Positions 1-5,574 of a stretch of DNA of 7,832 nt are shown here, piece by piece. Numbering within the stretch: the first letter of the stretch is position 1; each line of letters starts with the position of its first letter. The notes beneath the pieces were generated by a model that did not search any database, had not been told where the DNA came from, and worked only from the letters and a program-made list of their open reading frames with translations. Position numbers and translations under genes: made by a program. Source of the stretch: Hyphomicrobiales bacterium (GTDB lineage: Bacteria > Pseudomonadota > Alphaproteobacteria > Rhizobiales > Aestuariivirgaceae); contig JAAURV010000136.1 of the NCBI GenBank assembly GCA_012032065.1, positions 1 through 7,832 of the forward strand, in the 5' to 3' direction.

Positions 1-146
1 GGCTTCGCCCTCGTCAAAACCCCTTCCGGCAAACTCGTGCGCGTGGCTTCCGCCACGTCGCCCGGCGAGGCGCTCAAGGTCGAATTCGCCATGGCACAAT
101 CGATGTCACCCGCGATCCCGCTGCGAAGCAGGGCAAACTCTTTTAA
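1..146 (+). CDS. xseA: Exodeoxyribonuclease VII large subunit, C-terminal end (partial, with apparent -1 frameshift)
   Basis: The first 90 bases encode GFALVKTPSGKL followed by a stretch ending SPGEALKVEFA, which matches the end of the XseA family, where a typical RGFALVRD...G..L.V.FADG tail closes the protein. Frame 1 then runs on without a stop to 471 and loses all resemblance. Reading from base 90 in frame 3 gives GTIDVTRDPAAKQGKLF and a TAA at 144-146, and a terminal QGxLF is a usual XseA ending. Restoring one G between 90 and 91 (gcc-GAT-ggc) joins the two halves into FADGTIDV. ExoVII, with XseB, degrades single-stranded DNA in the cytoplasm. Identity rests on only about 48 residues plus the DUF2093 neighbour, but the fit is good. 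Whether the indel is real or a sequence error cannot be told here. Confidence 0.8.
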   Translation, partial: LRPRQNPFRQTRARGFRHVARRGAQGRIRHGTIDVTRDPAAKQGKLF

Positions 147-175
147 TCCGCGGCAATGCCAGCTATCTAGCACCG

Positions 176-409
176 ATGAATTTCATCGACCCCATCCTGC
201 CGCAGTCCCGCGAGGCGCGGCTCAAATACCTCGACGGCGACTATCAGGTGCTGAAGGAAGGCGAATTTGTGCGTTGCGCCGTGACCGGCGATCCAATTCG
301 GCTCGAAGACCTCCGCTACTGGAGTGTCGAACGTCAGGAGGCATATCGTTCAGCCGAGATTTCCTTCCGGCGCACTTTGGAACGCCCTGGCTCTTCGGAT
401 CAGAAGTAA
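176..409 (+). CDS. DUF2093 domain-containing protein
   Basis: A 77-residue protein with the DUF2093 pattern: EARLKYLDGDYQV (13-25), then FVRCAVTGDPIRLEDLRYWS (31-50) and VERQEAYRSAEIS (51-63). The single Cys34 in the RCAVTG motif and the YWSVERQEAY block are the most conserved-looking parts. This short family of unknown function is characteristic of Alphaproteobacteria and commonly sits just downstream of xseA, as here (29-base gap), so the two probably share a transcript. No clear Shine-Dalgarno sequence precedes the ATG, which fits translation following xseA. The last 12 or so residues (after RRTLE) look like a nonconserved tail and overlap the opposing membrane-protein gene. No function can be assigned from the sequence. 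Confidence 0.88.
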   Translation: MNFIDPILPQSREARLKYLDGDYQVLKEGEFVRCAVTGDPIRLEDLRYWSVERQEAYRSAEISFRRTLERPGSSDQK

Positions 410-640
410 GGCGTAAACGCCCCCAAACAGCTGATCTTCGAACAACACCGCTACATTCGCAAACAGCATGAGGCCTTGAACGGTCGTGGCTACGTCCTGG
501 CGCATCGATGTGGCGCCTCGCATCCGCCGCACCACGAAAAAAATGAAAAAAATCGTGTTGACGACGAGCAGTTGCAGCGCAAGCGGCGGGTCGCCGGCGC
601 TCAGGATGCGGTAGAATTCGTTCCAATAGACATCGAACAT
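350..640 (-). CDS. Small two-helix membrane protein, conserved hypothetical
   Basis: A 96-residue protein starting MFDVYWNEFYRILSAGD. It has a hydrophobic helix at about 19-37 (ALQLLVVNTIFFIFFVV), a basic loop RRMRGATSMRQD (38-49), and a second hydrophobic segment at about 54-81 broken by the acidic EDQ. The RR-x-x-R cluster after helix 1 suggests a cytoplasmic loop. The open frame extends upstream to 820, but that part crosses the DAHP synthase start and has no membrane-protein character. The ATG at 640 is therefore preferred; a GAGG lies 9 bases before it. It is divergent from the DAHP synthase gene across a 136-base gap. Its 3' end runs 60 bases into the DUF2093 gene on the other strand. 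I recognise no named family, and it is best called a conserved-type inner-membrane hypothetical protein. Confidence 0.68.
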   Translation of the reverse strand: MFDVYWNEFYRILSAGDPPLALQLLVVNTIFFIFFVVRRMRGATSMRQDVATTVQGLMLFANVAVLFEDQLFGGVYALLLIRRARAFQSAPEGNLG

Positions 641-703
641 GGAGGTTCGCCTCAAGCTATTCCTTTCAAAGCGATTTTCCCGCCTTTGGATTAACGAAAG
701 GTT

Positions 704-720
704 GTGCTGCATTGCAGCAC
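704..720. promoter_or_regulatory. Perfect 17-bp palindrome in the divergent promoter region
   Basis: GTGCTGCA-T-TGCAGCAC is an exact 8+1+8 inverted repeat. It sits 57 bases before the DAHP synthase ATG and 64 bases before the start of the divergent membrane-protein gene, where an operator would be expected. It contains CTGC-ATT-GCAG. TGC-rich sites of the form CTGC-N3/4-GCAG are known for PhaR-type repressors of polyhydroxyalkanoate genes in alphaproteobacteria, so a PhaR-like protein is one candidate binder. As RNA it could also fold into a 7-bp hairpin with a 3-base loop. The assignment to any regulator is inference. Confidence 0.45.
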
Positions 721-776
721 TGGTATCGCCTCCGGCGCAAGTGTATAAGCCCGCGGTTCGGGTTTGGAGTATCGAA

Positions 777-2174
777 ATGCTTAACAATTGGTCACCTGAC
801 AGCTGGCGGAAAGTGCCCATCGTGCAGGTGCCGGATTATGCCGACGCCGCGAAGCTGGCTGTGGTGGAAAAACGCCTTGCCGGGTTTCCGCCGCTGGTTT
901 TTGCAGGCGAGGCGAGGAAGCTTAAGAAGAAGCTGGCCCGCGTTTCGGAAGGCAAGGGTTTCCTGCTGCAAGGCGGAGATTGCGCCGAGAGTTTTGCCGA
1001 ACACTCCGCCGACAACATCCGCGATTTCTTCCGCGTGTTCCTGCAAATGGCCGTGGTGCTGACCTTCGCTGGCGGCCAGCCGGTGGTGAAGGTTGGCCGC
1101 ATCGCCGGCCAGTTCGCCAAGCCCCGCTCGTCGCCCACCGAAAAGATCGATGGCGTCGAATACCCGATCTATCGCGGCGACATCATCAACGGCAGCGAAG
1201 CCACTGCCGAAGCCCGCCAGCCCGATCCCGAGCGTCAGATCATGGCCTACCGGCAATCGGCGGCGACGCTTAACCTGCTGCGCGCCTTCGCCCAGGGCGG
1301 CTACGCCAATCTCGAGCATGTGCACCGCTGGACGCTGGGCTTCCTGCAGGACAGCCCGGCCTTCGAACGCTACCAGGAACTGGCCAACCGGATCACCGAG
1401 ACCATGGGCTTCATGCGCGCCTGCGGCATCACCGCCGAAACCGCTCCGCAGCTTCGCCAGACCGATTTCTTCACCAGCCACGAAGCGCTCCTGCTTGGTT
1501 ACGAGCAGGCCATGACCCGCATCGATTCAACCAGCGGCGATTGGTACGCTACCTCAGGCCACATGCTGTGGGTGGGCGACCGCACGCGCCAGCCCGATCA
1601 CGCGCATATAGAGTTCTGCCGCGGCATCAAAAATCCGGTCGGCCTCAAATGCGGCCCGTCGCTGAAAGCCGACGAACTGATCCGCCTGATCGACACGCTC
1701 AATCCCGAAAACGAACCGGGACGGCTGACGCTGATCGCGCGTTTCGGCGCCGACAAGGTGGAAAAACATCTTCCCGAAATGATCCGCGCGGTGAAACGCG
1801 AAGGCCGCGTCGTGGTGTGGTCCTGCGATCCGATGCACGGCAATACCATCAAGGCGACGTCGGGCTACAAAACCCGGCCCTTCGACGCGATCCTCTTGGA
1901 AGTGCGGCGCTTCATGGCCATCCACCAGACTGAAGGCACCCACGCCGGCGGCATCCATGTGGAAATGACCGGCAAGGACGTGACCGAATGCACCGGCGGC
2001 GTGCGCGCACTCCGCGACGAGGATTTGAACGACCGCTACCACACCTTCTGCGACCCCCGCCTCAACGCCGCGCAAGCGCTCGAGCTCTCCTTCCTGGTGG
2101 CCGAGGAGATCAAAAAGGAAATGGCCTCCCGCCCGCCCATGTTCTTCGACGATACGATGGAAGCGGCGGAGTAG
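777..2174 (+). CDS. aroG: Class II 3-deoxy-7-phosphoheptulonate (DAHP) synthase
   Basis: Condenses phosphoenolpyruvate and erythrose 4-phosphate to DAHP, the first step of the shikimate pathway to aromatic amino acids; cytoplasmic. The 465-residue length fits the plant/Mycobacterium-type class II family. Motifs in order are QGGDCAESF (65-73), GRIAGQFAKPRSS (107-119), SGHMLWVGDRTRQ, FCRGIKNPVGLKCGPS, WSCDPMHGNT, HVEMTGKDVTECTGG and FCDPRLN. The expected metal ligands are Cys69, His354, Glu396 and Asp426, and their spacing closely follows that of the M. tuberculosis enzyme. Arg108 and Lys115 match its PEP-binding residues. The N-terminus is about 18 residues shorter than that enzyme's. The ATG at 777 is chosen because GGAG lies 7 bases before it and MLNNWSPDSWR is a typical class II start; an upstream in-frame extension to 639 lacks homology. 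A hairpin surrounds the stop codon. In other species the same gene is also called aroF or aroH. Confidence 0.97.
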   Translation: MLNNWSPDSWRKVPIVQVPDYADAAKLAVVEKRLAGFPPLVFAGEARKLKKKLARVSEGKGFLLQGGDCAESFAEHSADNIRDFFRVFLQMAVVLTFAGGQPVVKVGRIAGQFAKPRSSPTEKIDGVEYPIYRGDIINGSEATAEARQPDPERQIMAYRQSAATLNLLRAFAQGGYANLEHVHRWTLGFLQDSPAFERYQELANRITETMGFMRACGITAETAPQLRQTDFFTSHEALLLGYEQAMTRIDSTSGDWYATSGHMLWVGDRTRQPDHAHIEFCRGIKNPVGLKCGPSLKADELIRLIDTLNPENEPGRLTLIARFGADKVEKHLPEMIRAVKREGRVVVWSCDPMHGNTIKATSGYKTRPFDAILLEVRRFMAIHQTEGTHAGGIHVEMTGKDVTECTGGVRALRDEDLNDRYHTFCDPRLNAAQALELSFLVAEEIKKEMASRPPMFFDDTMEAAE

Positions 2175-2183
2175 CTCCGCCGC
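2163..2183. terminator. Hairpin enclosing the DAHP synthase stop codon
   Basis: GCGGCGGAG (2163-2171) and CTCCGCCGC (2175-2183) are a perfect 9-bp inverted repeat. The 3-base loop is the TAG stop codon itself. It lies at the meeting point of two convergent genes whose stops are only 20 bases apart, so it could slow polymerase or protect 3' ends in both directions. No T-run follows on either side, so it is not a classic intrinsic terminator. Confidence 0.45.
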
Positions 2184-2194
2184 CCGACTATTCG

Positions 2195-3214
2195 TCACTT
2201 CAATCCGAAATGCTGGGCGATGAGATCGACAATTTTGGCCGTCACTGCGTTGCGGTCCGTGCCCGGAGGATCGGTGCACACGGGATCGTCCTTCTCTTCC
2301 TCAAGGATGGCGGCGCCTTGCGGTTTGCACAGGCCGAGCGCGGTGAAATGCGTCGCGGGCACGATCTGCTCCACTTTCGCGGCAGGGAAGAGCGCCTCGA
2401 AGTTGCTGCCGGCGGCAGAGGTATCGGTGGCGGATAAACGATCCTTCCCTTCGCCCAGTCCGATCAGCATCACCGGAAGGTCGAGGCCTTTCACATCGTC
2501 CGCCGAAAGTCCCCAGGTGAGCGCGGGATCGATGGCCACTGCCGCCTTGATGCGATTGTCCTTGTAGATTCCATGCCATTTCTGCGCATCGGCCTTCGAG
2601 ATGTCGATACCCATCTTCTTCAGATCCCGGCAATGGGTGGAGCCGTCGCCCGCGGCTTTGCAGTAGGCGCCATATCCTTCGGCGCGGCCTTTGAGCCCGG
2701 CAAGCGACAGCGCCGTCCAGCCGCCATAAGAGAAGCCGGTGGCATAGATGCGCGACGTGTCGATGTGGGCTGCGAAGGCCGGATCTTTCAAAACGTGATC
2801 CAGCGCAAGCGAAAGGTCCTGCGCCCTCGTCCAGTGATTCATGGCGCTTGTTTTCTTGAGGTCGCCCGTGGTGCTGTTGGGATGATTGACCGCAATGACA
2901 ATCGCGCCTTTCTCGGCAAGACCCTTGCTGAGCCAGCCCATCCTGCGGAAGTTTCCGCCCCAGCCATGGGAGAGAAGGATCGCCGGATATCTGCCGGCCT
3001 TTGCCTTGGCATCCTCGTGAACTGCCACGCCGTAAAACACAGGGTTTTCCCCGAATGCGATTTCGCTTCCGCCATCGGACGGAAACATGACGCCCATTTC
3101 CATATCGCGCCCGTGGTGGGCTGCAGGAATATTGACGACGGTCACACCTGTGTCGGCGTGGGCGGCCAGCGGGCAGGAAAGCAGAAGAGAGAGTGCGAAG
3201 ATGAAGCGTTTCAT
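2195..3214 (-). CDS. Exported alpha/beta hydrolase (predicted dienelactone hydrolase / PAF-acetylhydrolase-like)
   Basis: A 339-residue serine hydrolase. Residues 1-20 form a signal peptide (MKRF, hydrophobic core IFALSLLLSC, cleavage after AHA), so the product is probably periplasmic. Cys14 gives only a weak lipobox (LLSC). The fold is shown by PAILLSHGWGGNF (77-89, oxyanion-hole region), the nucleophile elbow G-F-S162-Y-G, the strand AAVAIDPALTW (224-234), and a late His289 in PATHFTALGLC. The acid is probably Asp229 or Asp258. Cysteines at 185, 195, 296 and 313 could form disulfides, fitting export. An AAAGGA lies about 8 bases before the ATG. The gene is divergent from a membrane-bound AraC regulator, which may control it. 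Substrate is unknown: esters, lactones or short acyl groups are all possible. It resembles the COG4188 type, though I could not run a search. Confidence 0.85.
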   Translation of the reverse strand: MKRFIFALSLLLSCPLAAHADTGVTVVNIPAAHHGRDMEMGVMFPSDGGSEIAFGENPVFYGVAVHEDAKAKAGRYPAILLSHGWGGNFRRMGWLSKGLAEKGAIVIAVNHPNSTTGDLKKTSAMNHWTRAQDLSLALDHVLKDPAFAAHIDTSRIYATGFSYGGWTALSLAGLKGRAEGYGAYCKAAGDGSTHCRDLKKMGIDISKADAQKWHGIYKDNRIKAAVAIDPALTWGLSADDVKGLDLPVMLIGLGEGKDRLSATDTSAAGSNFEALFPAAKVEQIVPATHFTALGLCKPQGAAILEEEKDDPVCTDPPGTDRNAVTAKIVDLIAQHFGLK

Positions 3215-3279
3215 GGTTACGGTCCTTTCGGTTGGTTGCCGCTCCTTTCAGCCACGCCGTGCCGAATTCCGCGTCCTCG

Positions 3280-3306
3280 AACCGGATTGAGGTCGCTTGA
3301 AACCGG
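3280..3306. promoter_or_regulatory. AACCGG direct repeat, 21-bp phase, between hydrolase and AraC gene
   Basis: AACCGG occurs at 3280-3285 and again at 3301-3306, exactly 21 bases (two helical turns) apart. Scattered further matches extend it (a T four bases before, AGG at 3290-3292 and 3311-3313). AraC-family proteins often bind two direct half-sites about 21 bp apart through their two helix-turn-helix units. The same bases also form an inverted pair, GAACCGG (3279-3285) and CCGGTTC (3303-3309). The location, in the 133-base gap between the two divergent genes and about 40 bases before the regulator's ATG, suits an operator. Binding is inference. Confidence 0.4.
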
Positions 3307-3347
3307 TTCTAGGACTAGATGCGAGGAAACCGCCGCAAAGGGAACTG

Positions 3348-4352
3348 ATGCCCGTCCTGCCCGTCCCGATGATCGTTGCACTGCTGCTGGCCGGCTTCCT
3401 GGCCCAGCGCCTGTTCGCCCGCGAAACCCATCCCACGCTGCTGGCGCTGATCGCGATCTGTGCGGTGCAAAGCGCGCTGCTGGCGCTGGTTCAATATTAT
3501 GGCGTGACCGTGCTCAGGCCGGTGCGGCCGGTCATGGCCACCGTCATTCCTCCCGTTGCCTGGCTGGCATTCGCCCACGCGGCTGGCGAAGGACCCGCAC
3601 TCCGCAATTCGTTCTGGCATGCAACCGGTCCTGTCCTCGCGACCGTCTTCCTCTTGGTACAGTCATGGTTGCTCGACTTCCTGATCCCTCTCTCATTCGC
3701 GGCTTATGGAATTGCCATGTTGCTGATCCTGGCGCGCGGCGAGGACAGCCTGCTTCACAGCCGCTTGGAAAGTGGCGGAACGGCACTCTTTGCCTGGAGG
3801 ATCGTGGCGCTGTCGCTGATTACATCCGCGGTCTGCGATGTCCTGATCGCCTACAGCCTCGCCCAGGGTCAAACCGCCGTGCTGGGCTGGGCTCCAAGCC
3901 TTGGCTCTTCTCTGACACTCTTGAGTCTCGGTGCATTCAGCCTCTCGCGCGCCATCGAAGCCCGGCGCGAAGGCGAGGCGGAGATCTTAACGCCGTCTCC
4001 GGAGGAAGCTGAGCGCGATCAGGCGATCGTCGCGAAGCTCGATGCCTATGTCGGAACCCACAAACCCTATCTCGACCCCGATCTCACCTTGGCAAGGCTC
4101 TCGCGGAAATTGATCGTGCCGGCGAAACCGTTGTCGGCTGCCATCAACCGCCTAAAAGGCGAAAACGTCTCCCGCTACATCAACCGCCACCGCATCGAAC
4201 ATGCCTGCCGCGCAATTAGCGAAGGACATTCGGTGACCGAAGCGATGCTGCGGAGCGGCTTCAACACCAAGTCAAACTTCAATCGGGAGTTTCTGCGGGT
4301 CAAAGGTGTGAGCCCAAGCAAATGGCTCGAAGAGCGGGAGAAGACCTTGTGA
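3348..4352 (+). CDS. AraC-family transcriptional regulator with N-terminal seven-helix membrane domain
   Basis: A 334-residue protein. Residues 1-200 hold about seven hydrophobic segments (near 5-23, 28-50, 62-78, 93-109, 111-128, 150-170 and 180-198). A charged linker (201-235, rich in E and R) follows, and then an AraC-type DNA-binding domain at about 240-330. Helix-turn-helix 1 is LARLSRKLIVPAKPLSAAIN (248-267), the joining helix includes YINRHRIEHACRAI, and helix-turn-helix 2 is SVTEAMLRSGFNTKSNFNRE (295-314) ending in GVSPSKW. The regulator should sit in the inner membrane and read a membrane or periplasmic cue. The ATG at 3348 is chosen because AAAGGG lies 5 bases upstream; an in-frame TTG at 3297 would overlap the proposed operator. 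It is divergent from the exported hydrolase, a likely target. Effector unknown. Confidence 0.88.
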   Translation: MPVLPVPMIVALLLAGFLAQRLFARETHPTLLALIAICAVQSALLALVQYYGVTVLRPVRPVMATVIPPVAWLAFAHAAGEGPALRNSFWHATGPVLATVFLLVQSWLLDFLIPLSFAAYGIAMLLILARGEDSLLHSRLESGGTALFAWRIVALSLITSAVCDVLIAYSLAQGQTAVLGWAPSLGSSLTLLSLGAFSLSRAIEARREGEAEILTPSPEEAERDQAIVAKLDAYVGTHKPYLDPDLTLARLSRKLIVPAKPLSAAINRLKGENVSRYINRHRIEHACRAISEGHSVTEAMLRSGFNTKSNFNREFLRVKGVSPSKWLEEREKTL

Positions 4353-4405
4353 TTTACCTCGAGCTATCGTTTTGTGCCGACAAGAAAACGCGGAGAATTC
4401 TGCCG

Positions 4406-4456
4406 ATGACGGACGAAGAGCGCAAAGTCCTGTTCGGCCAGACCGCGCGGTCCTGA
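4406..4456 (+). other. Short open frame before the channel gene: leader peptide or frameshifted 5' end
   Basis: ATG at 4406 opens 16 codons (MTDEERKVLFGQTARS) ending at TGA 4454-4456, with GGAG 10 bases before it. Five bases later comes the ATG of the channel gene in another frame. One missing base, for example in the CC at 4452-4453, would fuse this peptide to the channel protein as a soluble N-terminus (about 167 residues in total). Alternatively it is a coupled leader, or chance. The 109-base gap holds nothing else I can support. Confidence 0.25.
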
Positions 4457-4461
4457 CGGCG

Positions 4462-4908
4462 ATGGCAGCGAGCCTCTCGATCGCTACTCTGATGGTGATG
4501 CTCACCGTCGTCATTCACTTCGCCGGGCTTATCGCGCTGATGCGGCTTCTCGAATGGCGCGGTCATCATCTGAAGGCCCATGAAAGCGTTCTGGGGCAGG
4601 GGCTGCTGCTGATCATCGTGGTGCTGGGGCTGGTGGCGATTCATTCGGTCGAGATATGGGCTTATGCGCTTCTCTATTTCGCGGCGGGGGCCGTCGGCGA
4701 TTTCGAGGCATCGCTCTATTTCTCCACGGTCGCCTTTTCCTCACTGGGCTACGGCGACATCGTGCTCGGCCACGAATGGCGGCTGGTCAGCGCCATCGAA
4801 GCCGTGAACGGCCTGATCCTCATCGGCTGGTCCACGGCCTTCCTCCTCTCCCTCATGGGCAAACTCCGCGCCCTTGAGCACGAGTGGCTGGAAAGAAGGC
4901 GTGATTGA
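4462..4908 (+). CDS. Small ion-channel (potassium channel-like, Ion_trans_2 type) membrane protein
   Basis: A 148-residue membrane protein with hydrophobic segments at about 5-28, 47-76 and 107-132. Before the last one is a re-entrant pore helix and selectivity-filter-like motif, LYFSTVAFSSLGYGD (85-99). SLGYGD stands where potassium channels have TVGYGD. The EIWAYALLYF block and the WRLVSAIEAVNGLILIGWST stretch are typical of the short bacterial ion-channel-domain proteins common in Rhizobiales. It lacks a voltage-sensor Arg ladder and any RCK/TrkA-N domain, so gating cannot be predicted. The ATG at 4462 fits the family's habit of starting just before the first helix, but it has no clear Shine-Dalgarno sequence; see the short frame just upstream. 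It lies on the same strand as the AraC gene, 109 bases downstream. K+ selectivity is inferred, not shown. Confidence 0.82.
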   Translation: MAASLSIATLMVMLTVVIHFAGLIALMRLLEWRGHHLKAHESVLGQGLLLIIVVLGLVAIHSVEIWAYALLYFAAGAVGDFEASLYFSTVAFSSLGYGDIVLGHEWRLVSAIEAVNGLILIGWSTAFLLSLMGKLRALEHEWLERRRD

Positions 4909-4947
4909 TTGCGAGCCGCGAAACCGCGCGCGGACGGGTTAGCCGGT

Positions 4948-5247
4948 CTACGCGACATTTTTGACCGGTACGATCTTGTCCAAAGCTCTTCCAAGTTTAC
5001 GCCTTGCAAGAGCCGTGTCGTAGCTTGCCTGCAGCCTGAGCCACCAGCCATCCGACAAGCCGAAAAAGCGGCAAAGGCGCAAGTCTGTATCCGCCGTGAT
5101 GCCGCGCTTGCCGGCCACGATATCGCCGATGCGCTGCGCCGGAACTCCAATGGACTTCGCAAGCCGGTACTTCGACATGCCGAGTGGGACGAGAAATTCC
5201 TCGTTCAGCATTTCGCCGGGCGATACAGGGTCAATTAGCTTGGCCAT
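4948..5247 (-). CDS. higA: HigA-type antitoxin, HTH (XRE-family) protein
   Basis: A 99-residue antitoxin and repressor of the VapI/HigA group. The start, MAKLIDPVSPGEMLNEEFL, has the usual HigA PGEiL.eEFl pattern. The helix-turn-helix spans about 24-48 (MSKYRLAKSIGVPAQRIGDI then VAGKR), and the FFGLSDGWWLRLQASYD segment (61-77) is the family's dimer region. HigA binds and neutralises HigB and normally represses its own operon. Its ATG (5245-5247) lies 8 bases after the higB stop. The sequence TGAGGA, which includes the higB stop codon, supplies the ribosome site, so translation of the two is likely coupled. An in-frame TTG at 5257-5259 is a less likely start. The gene ends 39 bases from the convergent channel gene. 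GC in lines counted by hand is about 55%, below the neighbouring biosynthetic gene, in keeping with acquisition. Confidence 0.93.
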   Translation of the reverse strand: MAKLIDPVSPGEMLNEEFLVPLGMSKYRLAKSIGVPAQRIGDIVAGKRGITADTDLRLCRFFGLSDGWWLRLQASYDTALARRKLGRALDKIVPVKNVA

Positions 5248-5255
5248 GACAGTCC

Positions 5256-5534
5256 TCAATGGTAATCCACAATCTCAACATCTTCGGGTCCTTCTGGGGT
5301 CCAGCGGAAGCAAATCCGGAACTGATCATTGATCCGGATGCTCCATTGCCCTCTCCGGTCGCCAGATAGCGCTTCCAGACGGTTACCCGGCGGCGACTTC
5401 AAATCATCGAGCTTCGCCGCAAGATCGAGTTGGACCAACTTGCGGAGAGCTGGGCGTTCGATGAAAGCCCACCTCCTGCTTCTTTCCAACCGGAACAGCG
5501 CTTCCGTATCTTTCGACCGGAACGATCTAATCAT
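5256..5534 (-). CDS. higB: HigB-type toxin, RelE/ParE superfamily mRNA interferase
   Basis: A 92-residue protein, the standard HigB length, starting MIRSFRSKDTEALF. Typical blocks are RKLVQLDLAAKLDDLKSPPG (31-50), NRLEALSGDRRGQWSIRIND (51-70) and QFRICFRW (71-78), ending in the DVEIVDYH tail. HigB cleaves mRNA on the ribosome and stops growth unless HigA is bound. The toxin-first gene order is the hallmark of higBA. The ATG at 5532-5534 gives the family N-terminus, while a GTG at 5550-5552 would add six residues with no family match. There is no Shine-Dalgarno sequence before the ATG, and the best promoter places the transcription start within a few bases of it, so the mRNA may be leaderless. 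The key basic residues (Arg60, Arg61, Arg67, Arg73) are present, so the toxin looks intact. Confidence 0.93.
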   Translation of the reverse strand: MIRSFRSKDTEALFRLERSRRWAFIERPALRKLVQLDLAAKLDDLKSPPGNRLEALSGDRRGQWSIRINDQFRICFRWTPEGPEDVEIVDYH

Positions 5535-5542
5535 GGAAATCG

Positions 5543-5571
5543 TTAATAACACACAACGTTATTAGTGACAA
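5543..5571 (-). promoter_or_regulatory. higBA promoter with overlapping inverted-repeat operator
   Basis: On the minus strand TTGTCA (bases 5566-5571, 5 of 6 to the -35 consensus) is followed after exactly 17 bases by TATTAA (5543-5548, 4 of 6 to the -10 consensus). TAATAAC (5544-5550) and GTTATTA (5558-5564) form a perfect 7+7+7 inverted repeat covering the -10 box and much of the spacer. That is where HigA would block RNA polymerase. The region is markedly AT-rich (about 35% GC over 5521-5580). The -10 box ends 8 bases before the higB ATG, predicting a start of transcription at or next to the first codon. A looser palindrome, TGAC-AATC-GTCA (5566-5577), lies at the -35 side. Confidence 0.65.
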
Positions 5572-5574
5572 TCG

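Noticed and set aside
37..471. 144-codon open frame on the plus strand
   Set aside because: Its first 18 codons are the xseA tail; after base 90 it is the run-on product of the apparent deletion and overlaps the DUF2093 gene out of frame.
744..749. TATAAG as a -10 box for the DAHP synthase gene
   Set aside because: No acceptable -35 box lies 16-18 bases upstream (bases 721-726 are TGGTAT), so I do not call a promoter.
792..1481. 229-codon minus-strand open frame, and a similar one at 1554-2279
   Set aside because: Both lie antisense to the DAHP synthase gene and reflect its GC-rich third positions; the sequences are low-complexity and lack family motifs.
3297..3347. Upstream TTG start for the AraC-family gene
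   Set aside because: No ribosome site before it, it overlaps the proposed operator repeat, and the ATG at 3348 has a good AAAGGG.
2573..4012. 479-codon plus-strand open frame
   Set aside because: It runs antisense through the hydrolase and then out of frame through the AraC gene, both strongly supported; no domain is visible.
4909..4947. CCGCGCGCGG (4924-4933) as a terminator between the channel gene and higA
   Set aside because: It is a simple self-complementary GC run with no loop and no T-run; it does not form a convincing terminator hairpin.
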